Shown: positions 45,033 through 54,097 of the stretch, piece by piece
How positions within the stretch are numbered: the stretch's first letter is position 1
Layout: each line of letters starts with the position of its first letter
Source of the DNA: Acidimicrobiales bacterium
Lineage (GTDB): Bacteria > Actinomycetota > Acidimicrobiia > Acidimicrobiales > RAAP-2
Length of the DNA stretch: 58,527 nt
Assembly: GCA_030039755.1 (NCBI GenBank)
Contig: JASHUY010000082.1
Coordinates: 1 to 58,527 of the forward strand
Direction: 5' to 3'
Made by a program: the position numbers and the translations under genes
Notes under the pieces: generated by a model
What the model saw: only the letters and a program-made list of their open reading frames with translations
Told to the model about the DNA's origin: nothing
Database searches by the model: none

Positions 45033-46052
45033 ATGAGCCCTAGTGACCAGATTCCGCCGGGTGGCGAGGATCCTGAGGCGCTTGCGTCGATGAGGTCGAT
45101 GTTCGGGCCGGACGTGACCTTCCTCGGTGTACCGCGGGCGGACAAGCGCCGACGTGAGGATCTCGAGTCCGCTGACGTCGTCGTCGTAGGAGCGCCCTTC
45201 GACAGCGGCACGTCGTACCGGTCGGGGGCTCGCTTCGGCCCCCTCGCGATCCGCACCGGAGACGCACAACCGGCCGTGCCGCGGCGACCTCATCTCACGC
45301 TCGGAATCGACCCGTTTGCAGCGTTGCGGGTCGTGGACATCGGCGATGTGCTCATGCCCCCCGGCGACATAGAAAGGAGCCATGCGAACCTGCGTGAGGT
45401 CGTCGCCCGGGTGGTAGCCGCAGAGGCCATTCCAGTTGTCCTGGGTGGGGACCACTCGATCGCCTATGCAGACATTTCCGGCGTCGCGGACGTGCTTGGC
45501 TTTGGCAAAGTTGGGGTACTTCACTTCGACGCCCACCCAGACACCTGGGACACCGAGTTCGGCTCCCTCTACGGCCACGGTACGCCAATGCGGCGCCTGA
45601 TCGAATCGGGTGCGGTCTCGGGTGAACAGTTCGTCCAGATTGGGCTCCGAGGGTACTGGCCCGATCCGCGGCTCCAAGAGTGGATGCATCACCAGAAGAT
45701 GACGTGGTTCGAGATGGCGACAATCTCCACTCGCGGTCTAGACGACTGCTTGTCGCATGCCTTCTCCATCCTGCTGGCGGGAGCAAACGCGGTATTCGTA
45801 TCGATCGACATCGACGTCGTGGATCCCGCTTTTGCGCCGGGGACGGGAGTGCCGGAGGTCGGCGGACTCACGAGTCGGCAACTGCTCGACGCGGTCCGAC
45901 GCGCAGGCCTGGAACTTCCAGTGGTTGGTGCCGAGGTGGTCGAGGTAAGTCCACCCTATGATGCTGCGGGGACAATCACCGCCTATCTGGCGAATCGGGT
46001 CGTCCTCGAAATGCTCTCAGGAATAGCTCGTCGGCGAGCAAGCTCAGAGTGA
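45033..46052 (+). CDS. Agmatinase/arginase-family ureohydrolase
   Basis: The 339-residue ureohydrolase keeps all six Mn ligands: H141 (GGDHS), D166, H168 and D170 (DAHPD), and D259 and D261 (SIDIDVVDP). Such enzymes hydrolyse a guanidino group to urea plus an amine (agmatine, guanidinobutyrate, guanidinopropionate and others) or hydrolyse formiminoglutamate. The N-terminal DSGTSYRSGARFGP is typical of the agmatinase branch. A GGGAGGAG site precedes the ATG. Divergence from a decarboxylase suggests the two may act on successive intermediates, but not in a fixed order. Confidence 0.92.
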   Translation: MSPSDQIPPGGEDPEALASMRSMFGPDVTFLGVPRADKRRREDLESADVVVVGAPFDSGTSYRSGARFGPLAIRTGDAQPAVPRRPHLTLGIDPFAALRVVDIGDVLMPPGDIERSHANLREVVARVVAAEAIPVVLGGDHSIAYADISGVADVLGFGKVGVLHFDAHPDTWDTEFGSLYGHGTPMRRLIESGAVSGEQFVQIGLRGYWPDPRLQEWMHHQKMTWFEMATISTRGLDDCLSHAFSILLAGANAVFVSIDIDVVDPAFAPGTGVPEVGGLTSRQLLDAVRRAGLELPVVGAEVVEVSPPYDAAGTITAYLANRVVLEMLSGIARRRASSE

Positions 46053-46076
46053 ATAGCCTCGCCCATCTTGAGCGAG

Positions 46077-47021
46077 CTACTTGAGAAACAGCGCGTTCGG
46101 CGGGGATGCCACGCCGCCCTTGAGGTTGAGCGGCGCCGACGCGAACAGCCCCTCGTAGACACCGTCGGCTTCGCAATCAGCGGCAAGCATCGACAGATCG
46201 AACAACTCGCCCATCGGAAGACCGAGAAGTGGCAAGAGTGCGTAGTGAGCGAATGAGTTAGAGCCAGGACTTATGGAAGGAGGCGGTGTCAGGGCAGGGG
46301 GGTAGAGCTCCACTGCGGGGTTGTCTGCTGCGACGGCTGCGACGTGCAAGTCCCACAACAGGCGGAGAAGATCTTCGCTGGGGCGCAGTCCCGGGAAGCG
46401 CAGATCGCGCGCAAGTGCGCCCCGGGCCCTCGCATCGAGCCCCGTGTACCACTCGACCCATCCAAAATGCAGAAGCAGGATGTCGCCCTCCTCGACCTGG
46501 CTCGGCGATGAGTCGATCGCTTGGGCCAGTTCTTCAGCAGACACAGCGTCCGCCTCGTCCATTCGCAAGGGCGGCATGTCGACACGGCGGCGATGAGCTG
46601 CGAGATCGACGAGCACACCCCGTCCGACGATTCCCCGGCGGGCCCAATGGTGAACGCCATGCGAAGAATCCGGAAGTCCACCGTAGTATCCGAGCCCAGG
46701 CGCTCGGACGTGGCGGAACCCGTCCCACTGGCTTGAGGCCTGCGTGTTCCAATTGGCGATCTCGTCGTCCTCCCAATCCCCGAAGGAAAGTATGTGGTGG
46801 GCGGGAGGTTGCCTGTTGAACAGCGGCGGATCAGGAATCTCCATCTCCCAGTTGAGGGGAAACACCTTGCCACTGCGAACGAGACGGGCTGCTTCGACGA
46901 CCCGCTCGCGCGTGAGCAGGTTCAAGCAACCGAGAACGTCTGTCGATCCGAAGACCCCCCAGGAGTGGCGCTCCGGACGCCCCGCCATCGCCGGGAGTTG
47001 GTCGTAGGTCGGGAGGTTCAC
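46077..47021 (-). CDS. Cyclase-family metal-dependent hydrolase (kynurenine-formamidase-like superfamily)
   Basis: The 314-residue protein belongs to the cyclase family (PF04199 type). The usual HxGTHxDxPxH metal motif appears as SSQWDGFRHV near 96, the variant found in a subgroup of longer cyclase-family proteins. DILLLHFGWVEWY and a C-terminal SFAHYALLPLLGLPMGELFDL are also typical. Known relatives hydrolyse amides or cyclic imides (N-formylkynurenine, isatin). The GTG start has an AAGAGAG site. It converges with the ureohydrolase, leaving a 24-base gap. Confidence 0.84.
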   Translation of the reverse strand: MNLPTYDQLPAMAGRPERHSWGVFGSTDVLGCLNLLTRERVVEAARLVRSGKVFPLNWEMEIPDPPLFNRQPPAHHILSFGDWEDDEIANWNTQASSQWDGFRHVRAPGLGYYGGLPDSSHGVHHWARRGIVGRGVLVDLAAHRRRVDMPPLRMDEADAVSAEELAQAIDSSPSQVEEGDILLLHFGWVEWYTGLDARARGALARDLRFPGLRPSEDLLRLLWDLHVAAVAADNPAVELYPPALTPPPSISPGSNSFAHYALLPLLGLPMGELFDLSMLAADCEADGVYEGLFASAPLNLKGGVASPPNALFLK

Positions 47022-47185
47022 GATGCTCTCTTAGCACCCGAGAGGTCGCGGCCACCTCTGGGGGAACGCAGATGGTGGAACTGCGGGTTCCCGAGCGGTG
47101 GCGTGTTCAGCAGGGGATCCCGGAGGACCTCCGACGGAAGCCGGGAACCCGGGGATGGGAGACGTGTGAGCGCGTGCATGTCCTC

Positions 47186-47222
47186 TTGACAAGGTGGTAC
47201 GACAAGATGGTACAAATGTACC
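47186..47222 (+). promoter_or_regulatory. Promoter with GGTAC operators for the C45-MDR-PhyH operon
   Basis: TTGACA (47186-47191) is followed by GGTACGAC (47196-47203) and the palindrome GGTACAAATGTACC (47209-47222), which differs at one position from the operator at 29297. An extended -10 (TGGTACAAA, 19-base spacing) lies inside the palindrome. Transcription would start near 47224. The remainder of the 330-base gap contains the small frame at 47276 and no other feature I can support. Confidence 0.6.
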
Positions 47223-47275
47223 ACATTGCGTTGCTGGGGCGGTCGATCGCCCGATCGTGCTGAAAAGGAGGTCGA

Positions 47276-47353
47276 GTGACCGCCGAAGACACCCTTGCAG
47301 CAGGCGGACTCGTGATCCACGTCCTAAGTAGGTTGAAATACACGGTCAGCTGA
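47276..47353 (+). CDS. 25-codon small ORF coupled to the C45 hydrolase gene
   Basis: GTG at 47276 is preceded by AAAAGGAGG, one of the best ribosome sites in the window. The frame encodes VTAEDTLAAGGLVIHVLSRL plus five residues and stops with TGA overlapping the ATG of the next gene (TGATG). The C45 gene itself has no good ribosome site, so translation probably couples through this leader. It could instead be a relict N-terminus. No function is assigned. Confidence 0.5.
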   Translation: MTAEDTLAAGGLVIHVLSRLKYTVS

Positions 47354-48459
47354 TGCGCCACTTCGTTTCCGCTCCATCGGACCCCGCCACGCGGGGCTTC
47401 GCGTTCGGCTCGTCCAACCGGGCCGAGATTCGTCACACGCTCCAGGTGTACGGACAGCTGTTCGACGCGTTGGCTGGTTCGCCGGTCCCGATTGACGACG
47501 TGGGCGAGTCAGCCATGTCCGCGATCTCTTCGTTCTCTCCCATGCTCGCGACCGAGATCGAAGCAATGGCAGACGGTGCGGGCGTTCCCGCAGTTCGGCT
47601 CGCGGCGCTCAACGCCAGGACCGAAGTGCTTGCGACGATTGCGTCACGCGCTACCGGGGAGTGCTCGACCGCGGTGCTGCTCCGAGCCGACTCGCAGAGT
47701 CCGGTTTCGGTCCAGACGTGGGACTGGCACGCCGAGCTCGCCAACTCCTGGCTCGTCTGGACGGTCCATCATCCCGACGGACACATCGTCCACAGCCTCA
47801 CGGAGTACGGCATCGTCGGCAAGATCGGCGTCAACAGCGAGAAGCTCGGGCTTCACCTGAACTTCCTCACCCACGAGCGAGACGGCGTCGGAGTAGGGGT
47901 GCCTGTCCACGTACTGGCCCGAGCGGTGCTCGACTCCCGAGGCTCGTTCGCAGATGCTCTCGCGCTCATGTCGTCTGCGAAGTGCTCCGCGTCGTCTGCG
48001 CTCACGCTCGTCGGGTACGACGGCCGCGAGTCGTGCGTGCTGAGCGCGGAGCTGTGCCCGCTCGGCACCAGATACGTCCCGAGCGACGGACTCGGGCGCC
48101 TGGTTCGCACGAACCACTTCCTCGACCCGTTCTTCGCCAAGGGTGACCGCGCGTGGTTCGACAACCCGGACTCCTTCATGCGGCTCGACCTCCTCACCCG
48201 TGCGGTCGGTTCGATGGAGCACCGCGACGAACGGTCGTTGACTCTCGCGATGGCGAGCCACTTCGGCGACAGCGGAGCCATCTGCCGCCATCCCCCGCAG
48301 GGAGTCGACCTGGGTTCGCGGTACGCGACCCTCGCGACCGTGTCACTCGACTTGGAGGGGTGTTCGCTGCGGGTGCATCCCGGCGGCCCATGCCAAGCGG
48401 CGGAGTGGTGGGATACCGCAGCTTGTGAAAGCACCCGCGTCGGCGTCGATCGGAGCTGA
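47353..48459 (+). CDS. C45-family autoproteolytic acyltransferase/amidohydrolase (first copy)
   Basis: The 368-residue Ntn-hydrolase is related to isopenicillin N acyltransferase and other C45 proteins. After self-cleavage before the conserved Cys (GEC/STAV, C104) that cysteine would be the N-terminal nucleophile. Downstream VQTWDWH, EYGIVGKIGVNSEKLGLHLNFL and RTNHFLDPFF match the family. It cleaves or transfers an acyl group on an amide. No signal peptide is visible, so it acts in the cytoplasm. It starts the operon with the MDR and PhyH genes under the GGTAC-site promoter. Confidence 0.87.
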   Translation: MRHFVSAPSDPATRGFAFGSSNRAEIRHTLQVYGQLFDALAGSPVPIDDVGESAMSAISSFSPMLATEIEAMADGAGVPAVRLAALNARTEVLATIASRATGECSTAVLLRADSQSPVSVQTWDWHAELANSWLVWTVHHPDGHIVHSLTEYGIVGKIGVNSEKLGLHLNFLTHERDGVGVGVPVHVLARAVLDSRGSFADALALMSSAKCSASSALTLVGYDGRESCVLSAELCPLGTRYVPSDGLGRLVRTNHFLDPFFAKGDRAWFDNPDSFMRLDLLTRAVGSMEHRDERSLTLAMASHFGDSGAICRHPPQGVDLGSRYATLATVSLDLEGCSLRVHPGGPCQAAEWWDTAACESTRVGVDRS

Positions 48460-48534
48460 GCTGGCGAGCACCTGTCGTGGCCGAAGACGATGGGGCAACT
48501 CGAACGGCCCGTTGGGACTCTTTCCAGGAGAGAT

Positions 48535-49488
48535 ATGAGAGCGGTCGTAGTCCGACAGTTCGGGGATCCTTCGGTGATGGCGTACGAAGAGCTAGCCGAC
48601 CCCGAGCCAGGCGAGGACGAGGTACGGATCGCGCTGCACGCTGCCGGCACCAACCCCGTCGATGCGGGCAACCGGGCAGATGGCACCTGGGCGGGCATCC
48701 ACTTGCCCTGGATCCCCGGTTACGAGTTCGCGGGAGTGGTTGACCGCGTGGGAGTTGCGGTTAGGAACCTTCGGCCGGGCACCCGCGTGGTCGCCATGAG
48801 CGACTTCCCTCTACAGGGCGGCGGCTACGCCGAGTATGCCGTGGTCGCGGAGCGGGATGCGTCCGCACTCGCCTCGACCGTTTCCTTTGTGGATGCAGCA
48901 GCGACGCCGCTGGCAGGTGGCACTGCATGGGACGTGCTTGCGCGGCTGGATCTCAGAGCAGGCGACAAATTGCTGGTTCTCGGCGCGAGCGGCGGAGTTG
49001 GCTCGTACTTGGTCCAACTCGCCGCCATGCGTGGTGTCGAAGTTCTGGCAGTGTGCCGACGTGAGAACCACGAGCGGCTCCGGCGGCTGGGAGCTGCGTC
49101 CTGCATCGACTACACCGACAGCCGGGTCCTCGACGAGTCGTCGAGAGCGGGTGGAGCTCGAGTGGACGCGCTCGCCAGCCTGGTCGACGGCATGACGATT
49201 GACCCGTGGCTGAAGGCAATAAAGAAGAATGGCCAAATCGCAGCGATCGAACCACCCGATATCGACCTGGGTCATCTTGTCGACGCCAACCTGACTCTGC
49301 ACGGGATCCTGCTCTCTCCGACAGCCGAACGTACCCGCGCGCTCGTTGGCCTCCTCGCCTCCGGCGAACTTGTCGCTCCCATCGCTCGCGTCCTTCCCTT
49401 GGCGCAGGCTGCGGATGCCCATACGCTGCTCGAGCAGGGTCACGTGGGCGGCAAGATCGTGCTCACCACTCAGGGGAAGGCTGACTGA
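48535..49488 (+). CDS. Medium-chain (quinone oxidoreductase-like) NADP-dependent reductase
   Basis: The 317-residue MDR protein has GroES-like N-terminal fold (GTNPVDAGNR, IPGYEFAGVV) and Rossmann segment LLVLGASGGVGSYLVQLA near 156. Zinc-ligand cysteines are absent, as in the zinc-independent quinone oxidoreductase branch. ATG at 48535 follows AGGAGAG and is preferred to an ATG at 48490 that lacks one. Double-bond or quinone reduction is the likely activity; substrate unknown. Confidence 0.9.
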   Translation: MRAVVVRQFGDPSVMAYEELADPEPGEDEVRIALHAAGTNPVDAGNRADGTWAGIHLPWIPGYEFAGVVDRVGVAVRNLRPGTRVVAMSDFPLQGGGYAEYAVVAERDASALASTVSFVDAAATPLAGGTAWDVLARLDLRAGDKLLVLGASGGVGSYLVQLAAMRGVEVLAVCRRENHERLRRLGAASCIDYTDSRVLDESSRAGGARVDALASLVDGMTIDPWLKAIKKNGQIAAIEPPDIDLGHLVDANLTLHGILLSPTAERTRALVGLLASGELVAPIARVLPLAQAADAHTLLEQGHVGGKIVLTTQGKAD

Positions 49489-49521
49489 CGAGATCTACGC
49501 GTTCATTGATGGGGGCGGAAG

Positions 49522-50262
49522 TTGTCGCAGTTCGAAGAGAAGGGATGGGTCCGCCTACCGAAGGCGTTCGACCCGTCGGGAATGGCAGAAGCGCTGTGGC
49601 ACGCGCTCAGGGCGCACGGAATGCGGCCGGACGACCCGATGACGTGGAAACAGAGCGGCGGTCAAGCCTTGGCGGACAAGTGGCTCACCAAGTTTGGGAA
49701 ATCGGGCGTGTTCGCTGGGGTGGCCAACCACGAAGTCGACGCTGCCCTTGACCAGCTCCTCGGGGACGGCTGGATCGAGCAGTCCGGAAGATGGGGAAGT
49801 CCATTGGTGACCTTCCCGACGGAAGGCGGTTGGGATGTCCCCACCGGCGGATGGCACCTCGACATGCCTCCCGCCAATCCACTCTCAGCGGTCCGGATGT
49901 TCGCGTATCTGAGTGAGGTCCGGGAACATGGCGGCGGCACGCTCATCGTCGAGGGGTCTCACCGGTTGGCCACGGCGTACCCCGGCTTGCATTCGCGGGT
50001 GGTGCGGAACCGACTATCGGAACTGCACCCGTGGTTTCGGGAGCTCTGGCAACCGGTGGACGTTGAGCGTCGCCTCCCGGTGCTGATGGACGAGGGAGCG
50101 CACGTGCGCAGCGTTCGGGTGCGGGTCGTCGAGCTGACCGGATCGCCCGGCGACGTGGTGCTGTGGCATCCGTCCCTCTTTCATGTCGGTGCTCCCAATG
50201 CGTCGAGCCAGCCTCGATTGATGCTCACCCACACTGTGCTCCGGCGCGCAGATTCGAGCTGA
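49522..50262 (+). CDS. Phytanoyl-CoA dioxygenase (PhyH)-family Fe(II)/2-oxoglutarate oxygenase
   Basis: The 246-residue protein has the facial triad H112-x-D114 (WHLDMP) and a distal His at 221 (HPSLFHVGAPN), with R232 positioned to bind 2-oxoglutarate. PhyH enzymes hydroxylate unactivated carbons. The start is TTG at 49522 with a GGGGGCGG ribosome site; no better start exists. It is the last gene before a convergent junction with module D (73-base gap). Confidence 0.85.
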   Translation: MSQFEEKGWVRLPKAFDPSGMAEALWHALRAHGMRPDDPMTWKQSGGQALADKWLTKFGKSGVFAGVANHEVDAALDQLLGDGWIEQSGRWGSPLVTFPTEGGWDVPTGGWHLDMPPANPLSAVRMFAYLSEVREHGGGTLIVEGSHRLATAYPGLHSRVVRNRLSELHPWFRELWQPVDVERRLPVLMDEGAHVRSVRVRVVELTGSPGDVVLWHPSLFHVGAPNASSQPRLMLTHTVLRRADSS

Positions 50263-50335
50263 TGTCGGACGACTCGCTTCGGGGAGGGACGCGGGCTACG
50301 TCTCGGCGACCGTTAGGCCTCGGGGCAACCTGTCG

Positions 50336-52180
50336 TTACAGCTCGACCCGTGGTACGTCCGCCATGAGTTGCCTCGTGTACGCCTCGTCGGAGTGATCGA
50401 GAACCGCCTCCGACGGCCCACGGTCAACGACGCGACCGTCCCTCAGCACGATGATGTCCTGACCGATGCTGCGCACCAGGGCCAAGTTGTGGGTTATGAA
50501 GATCATCGTCAGGTGGCGTTCCTGCTGCAACGATCGGAGCATCTCGATGATCACAGCTTGTACGGAAACGTCGAGGGCAGAGGTGACCTCATCGCAGATG
50601 AGCATTTCCGGCTCGACGACCAGCGCACGCGCTATCGCTACTCGCTGGCGCTCTCCTCCGGAGAGCTCATCAGGGAAGAGGTCGAGATAGCGCTCGTTGA
50701 GCGAGACACTCTCCAGCGCCGCACGCGTCCGCTCCGCTCGCTCATGGGCTTTGATCTCGAAGAACTGTCTGAGCTGCTGTGACACGATCTGTTCGACGGT
50801 GTGACGCGGATTGAGCGAGGTGTAGGGATTCTGGAATATGTACTGGATCCGCCGAAGAGCGACCGAGGGCCGTTGCCGCGCTGACCGCGCCAACTCCTGA
50901 CCATCAAAGCGGAGCTTCCCCTTCCAGTTGCTGTGGAGCCCGGCGATGCAGCGGGCGAGAGTCGTCTTGCCCGAGCCCGATTCGCCCACTACGGCCAGGC
51001 ACCTGTCAGTGTCCACGGTTAGGTCCACTCCGAAAAGAACCTGGGAGTCCCCGTAGAAGGCGTCGAGGGCCTCAACAGAAAGTAGTGATGCCTTTGAAGT
51101 TACCGGGCGGACGGTCGGGACGAGCATCTTCCTCTCCATCGAGCCGCGCAACTCACTGGCGCGGTGACAGCGGACCTGCTGATTGCCGACGGATTGCGTC
51201 GTCGGCGCCTCCATCCGACAGCGCTCGATTACCCAAGGACACCGGGTCGAGAACGAGCAACCTTGGGGTCGCCGGCCTGGCGGCGGGGGTTGACCGGGTA
51301 TCCCCTGCAGCACGTGTGCGCGCTCAGGCGAGGGCACGGCGTCGAGTAGGGAGCGAGTATAAGGGTGTCCCGGGCGGCTGAACACCTCTGCCGTCGGACC
51401 GAGTTCGATCAGTTGGCCCGCGTACATGACCGCGACGGTAGTGGCGAGCCCGTCAACCACGGCGAGGTCGTGGCTGACGTAGACGGCCGCCACGTCGTAA
51501 AGGCAGCACAGCGATCGCACGCTGTCGAGGACATGCCGCTGGGTGGTTACATCAAGGCCGGTCGTCGGCTCGTCTAGGACGATCAATGAGGGTCTGCACG
51601 AGAAGGCCATCGCCAAGGCAACGCGCTGTTGCTGCCCACCCGAGAGCTGGTGAGGATAGCGACGGAGCACGTTCGCCTCTAGGCGGGCCTCGCCGAGGAT
51701 GTCGGCAAGGCGCGCTTCGATGGCTCGGGCCTCGATCTGGTGGCTGCTCAGCGCCTCTCGCAACTGAATTCCAATCCGAAGCGCGGGGTTGAGCGCTGCC
51801 GACGGATCTTGAGGCACGTACGCGACACGAGCCCCACGCAGGTTGCGTAGCTGGCGTGCTGGGATGCTCAACAAATCAACCCCGTTTAGGCGAACTTCTC
51901 CGGCAGCAATCGCCAGGCCACGCCGACTGTGACCGAGCAAACCCAATGCGATCGTCGTCTTGCCGGATCCGGACTCTCCGACAAGTCCGAGGACTTCGCC
52001 TGCAGCGACGTCAAACGAAACGTCGGTAACGATCGCTACTCCGTGTTCTCCGAGTCGAACCTCGAACCCACGCACCTCGAGCACGGTTGAAGCGGACCCT
52101 GGGACTGCCTTCGCGAATCCGACCGGATTTGCCGCGATTCCCCGAAGCGGAATGGCCAGCGGTGTGGGCATCTCTCCCAT
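50336..52180 (-). CDS. Opp/Dpp-type double ATPase, DppD-DppF fusion (system 3)
   Basis: The 614-residue protein has two ATPase domains. The first has GESGSGKTT near 67, LSGGQQQRV, LIVLDEPTTGLD and YVSHDLA with a CSFSTRCPWVIERC extension. The second has GESGSGKTT near 400, LSGGERQRV, MLICDEVTSALD and FITHNLA. Unlike the system 2 fusion, the second domain lacks the C-terminal cysteine extension. It starts with an ATG overlapping the permease stop (TAATG). It is the last gene of the operon. Confidence 0.94.
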   Translation of the reverse strand: MGEMPTPLAIPLRGIAANPVGFAKAVPGSASTVLEVRGFEVRLGEHGVAIVTDVSFDVAAGEVLGLVGESGSGKTTIALGLLGHSRRGLAIAAGEVRLNGVDLLSIPARQLRNLRGARVAYVPQDPSAALNPALRIGIQLREALSSHQIEARAIEARLADILGEARLEANVLRRYPHQLSGGQQQRVALAMAFSCRPSLIVLDEPTTGLDVTTQRHVLDSVRSLCCLYDVAAVYVSHDLAVVDGLATTVAVMYAGQLIELGPTAEVFSRPGHPYTRSLLDAVPSPERAHVLQGIPGQPPPPGRRPQGCSFSTRCPWVIERCRMEAPTTQSVGNQQVRCHRASELRGSMERKMLVPTVRPVTSKASLLSVEALDAFYGDSQVLFGVDLTVDTDRCLAVVGESGSGKTTLARCIAGLHSNWKGKLRFDGQELARSARQRPSVALRRIQYIFQNPYTSLNPRHTVEQIVSQQLRQFFEIKAHERAERTRAALESVSLNERYLDLFPDELSGGERQRVAIARALVVEPEMLICDEVTSALDVSVQAVIIEMLRSLQQERHLTMIFITHNLALVRSIGQDIIVLRDGRVVDRGPSEAVLDHSDEAYTRQLMADVPRVEL

Positions 52181-53100
52181 TACGTCGGCGCGGACTCGAG
52201 CAGTGCGGCCTCCTCGGTACGTCGCTCGAGTCCGATCGTCACTCGAGCCACGGCGTCGGTAAAGGTGTTGGTGCCGATCGTCAGCAGTGCGATTAGCAGT
52301 GCCGGTACCACCACTCCCCAGGGGTTGGCGACGATCGCAACACGGTTTGTATTGATCATCGTTCCCCAGTTCGCAGCGGGAGGTTGCGGACCGAAGCCGA
52401 GGAAGCTTAGACCGGAAATGATAATGATGGAGTAGGTCAGCCGGATCCCAATTTCAACCATGAGAGGGCTCACGAGGTTCGGTAGTAACTCCTTGGTGAT
52501 GATCCGATGCGTCCGCATCCCCTGCAGTTCGAGCACCTTGATGAAATCTCGCTCAGACAGGTCGAGCGTGGCCGAACGGAGCACACGCGCTACCTGGGGA
52601 AGATGGGAGATGCCAACTGCAAGGACGATCAACCAGAGCTTGGGTCCGACAAGACTCACAAGCAAGAGGGCAAAGATGATCTGCGGAAAGGCGAGAAGGA
52701 CGTCGACCGTCCGCATGACCAAACCGTCAATACGACCTCGAACGTAGGCGGCGTAAATGCCGGCAGCCGAGCCGACGGCAACCCCCAAGGTAGTCGCTGC
52801 GAAGGCCATTGCGAGGAGCACCCAGCCCCCGCCGAGGACTCGGGACAGCACGTCTCGCCCGAGGACATCGCCTCCGAGAAGAAACTGCGAACTTGGTCGT
52901 GCGAAAGGAGTGGTAACGATCGCCGTTGTCGAATAGGGCATGACAAATGGTCCAACGATGGCGACGAGCACTACGAACCCGCTCAAGGCGAGTCCGGTAG
53001 TTCCTCGTCCAGTTCTCGCCGCGGTGATGAGCGTACTGCGACGGCGACGCCGCACGCTGACTGCGGCCGGGCTAGCCATCGCTTGTCTCGATCGATGCAT
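52180..53100 (-). CDS. Opp/Dpp-type ABC importer permease, DppC-like (system 3)
   Basis: The 306-residue DppC-like permease shows FLLGGDVLGRDVLSRVLGGGWVLL and the coupling loop SERDFIKVLELQGMRTHRI...ELLPNLVSP near 188-215. It has an Arg-rich N-terminus before the first helix. It lies 1 base after the DppB-like gene; ATG at 53079 is an alternative start. Confidence 0.92.
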   Translation of the reverse strand: MHRSRQAMASPAAVSVRRRRRSTLITAARTGRGTTGLALSGFVVLVAIVGPFVMPYSTTAIVTTPFARPSSQFLLGGDVLGRDVLSRVLGGGWVLLAMAFAATTLGVAVGSAAGIYAAYVRGRIDGLVMRTVDVLLAFPQIIFALLLVSLVGPKLWLIVLAVGISHLPQVARVLRSATLDLSERDFIKVLELQGMRTHRIITKELLPNLVSPLMVEIGIRLTYSIIIISGLSFLGFGPQPPAANWGTMINTNRVAIVANPWGVVVPALLIALLTIGTNTFTDAVARVTIGLERRTEEAALLESAPT

Positions 53101-53101
53101 C

Positions 53102-54097
53102 TCAGCGAGCGATTCTGCGTCGAGGAGTGGCGAGGAGCGCGATCACGTCCGTGAGAATGTTGATGACGACGTAGAAAGCAGCAAGGATGAGGACGATTAT
53201 CTGGATTACCGGCAGATCGCGGTCGGCTACAGCATTGACCAGCCCTTGACCAATGCCGGGAAAATCGAACACCGTCTCGACCACGACGATGCCTCCTGCC
53301 AGATACAAGAACACGAGCCCGATCACCTGGATGGTTGGCCCGACCGCGTTGGGGAGGGCATGGACAAGGACGACGCGACGCTCGGAGAGGCCCTTCAGGC
53401 GTGCCATTTCCACGTAGTCTGATTCCAAAGCCTCAACCATCGCGGCTCGCGTCATGCGCTGCATGTACGGGACGATGATCAGAACGAGCGTCGTTACAGG
53501 CAAAACCATCAGACGGGGCTGGGACCAGGCGTACGTTCCCGGACTGATCATTGACACGGCAGGCAGCAAGTGGAAGACCAGCGTGGACAAGAGAATGATC
53601 AGCGCGATGGCCACAACGAATGTCGGCAGCGCAGCAACGCCAAGGAAGACGACCGAGCTTGCGTGATCGAAGAAGCTGTCTTTGCGGAGCGCGGCGAGCG
53701 CGCCAAGACCGACACCGAGCACCGTCCCGATCGCACCGCTGACCAGGACGAGAAACGCGGAATTGACGAGACGGGGCTCGACCTGTCCCCAGACGGGCAT
53801 ACCGTTGGCGAGCGAGTCACCGAGCCGCCCGGAGAGGAGGCCCGTGAGCCAGATCCAGTATTGGTCGAAGATACCTCGGTTGAGGTGCAGTTGATGCTCA
53901 AGGGCAATAACGCGCGCCCTGCTCGCCGTGTGGCCGAGAATGGCATAGGCGGCATTGCCGGGCAATACTTCGGTCGCAAGAAAGACGATCGTTGCCACGA
54001 CCAGCAGCGTGGCCACGCCGAGTGCGGCACGTCGCCAGAGCAGTTGAGCGATCGGGTGTGGTCGTTTTGCGGTGAGCCTCCCCGTCACTACCACCAT
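53102..54097 (-). CDS. Opp/Dpp-type ABC importer permease, DppB-like (system 3)
   Basis: The 331-residue DppB-like permease has N-terminal LLWRRAALGVATLLVVATIVFLATEVLPGN and the coupling loop SDYVEMARLKGLS...HALPNAVGP near 228-255. The ATG follows GGGAGG and overlaps the upstream C45 gene by 10 bases, tying importer and hydrolase together. Confidence 0.93.
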   Translation of the reverse strand: MVVVTGRLTAKRPHPIAQLLWRRAALGVATLLVVATIVFLATEVLPGNAAYAILGHTASRARVIALEHQLHLNRGIFDQYWIWLTGLLSGRLGDSLANGMPVWGQVEPRLVNSAFLVLVSGAIGTVLGVGLGALAALRKDSFFDHASSVVFLGVAALPTFVVAIALIILLSTLVFHLLPAVSMISPGTYAWSQPRLMVLPVTTLVLIIVPYMQRMTRAAMVEALESDYVEMARLKGLSERRVVLVHALPNAVGPTIQVIGLVFLYLAGGIVVVETVFDFPGIGQGLVNAVADRDLPVIQIIVLILAAFYVVINILTDVIALLATPRRRIAR

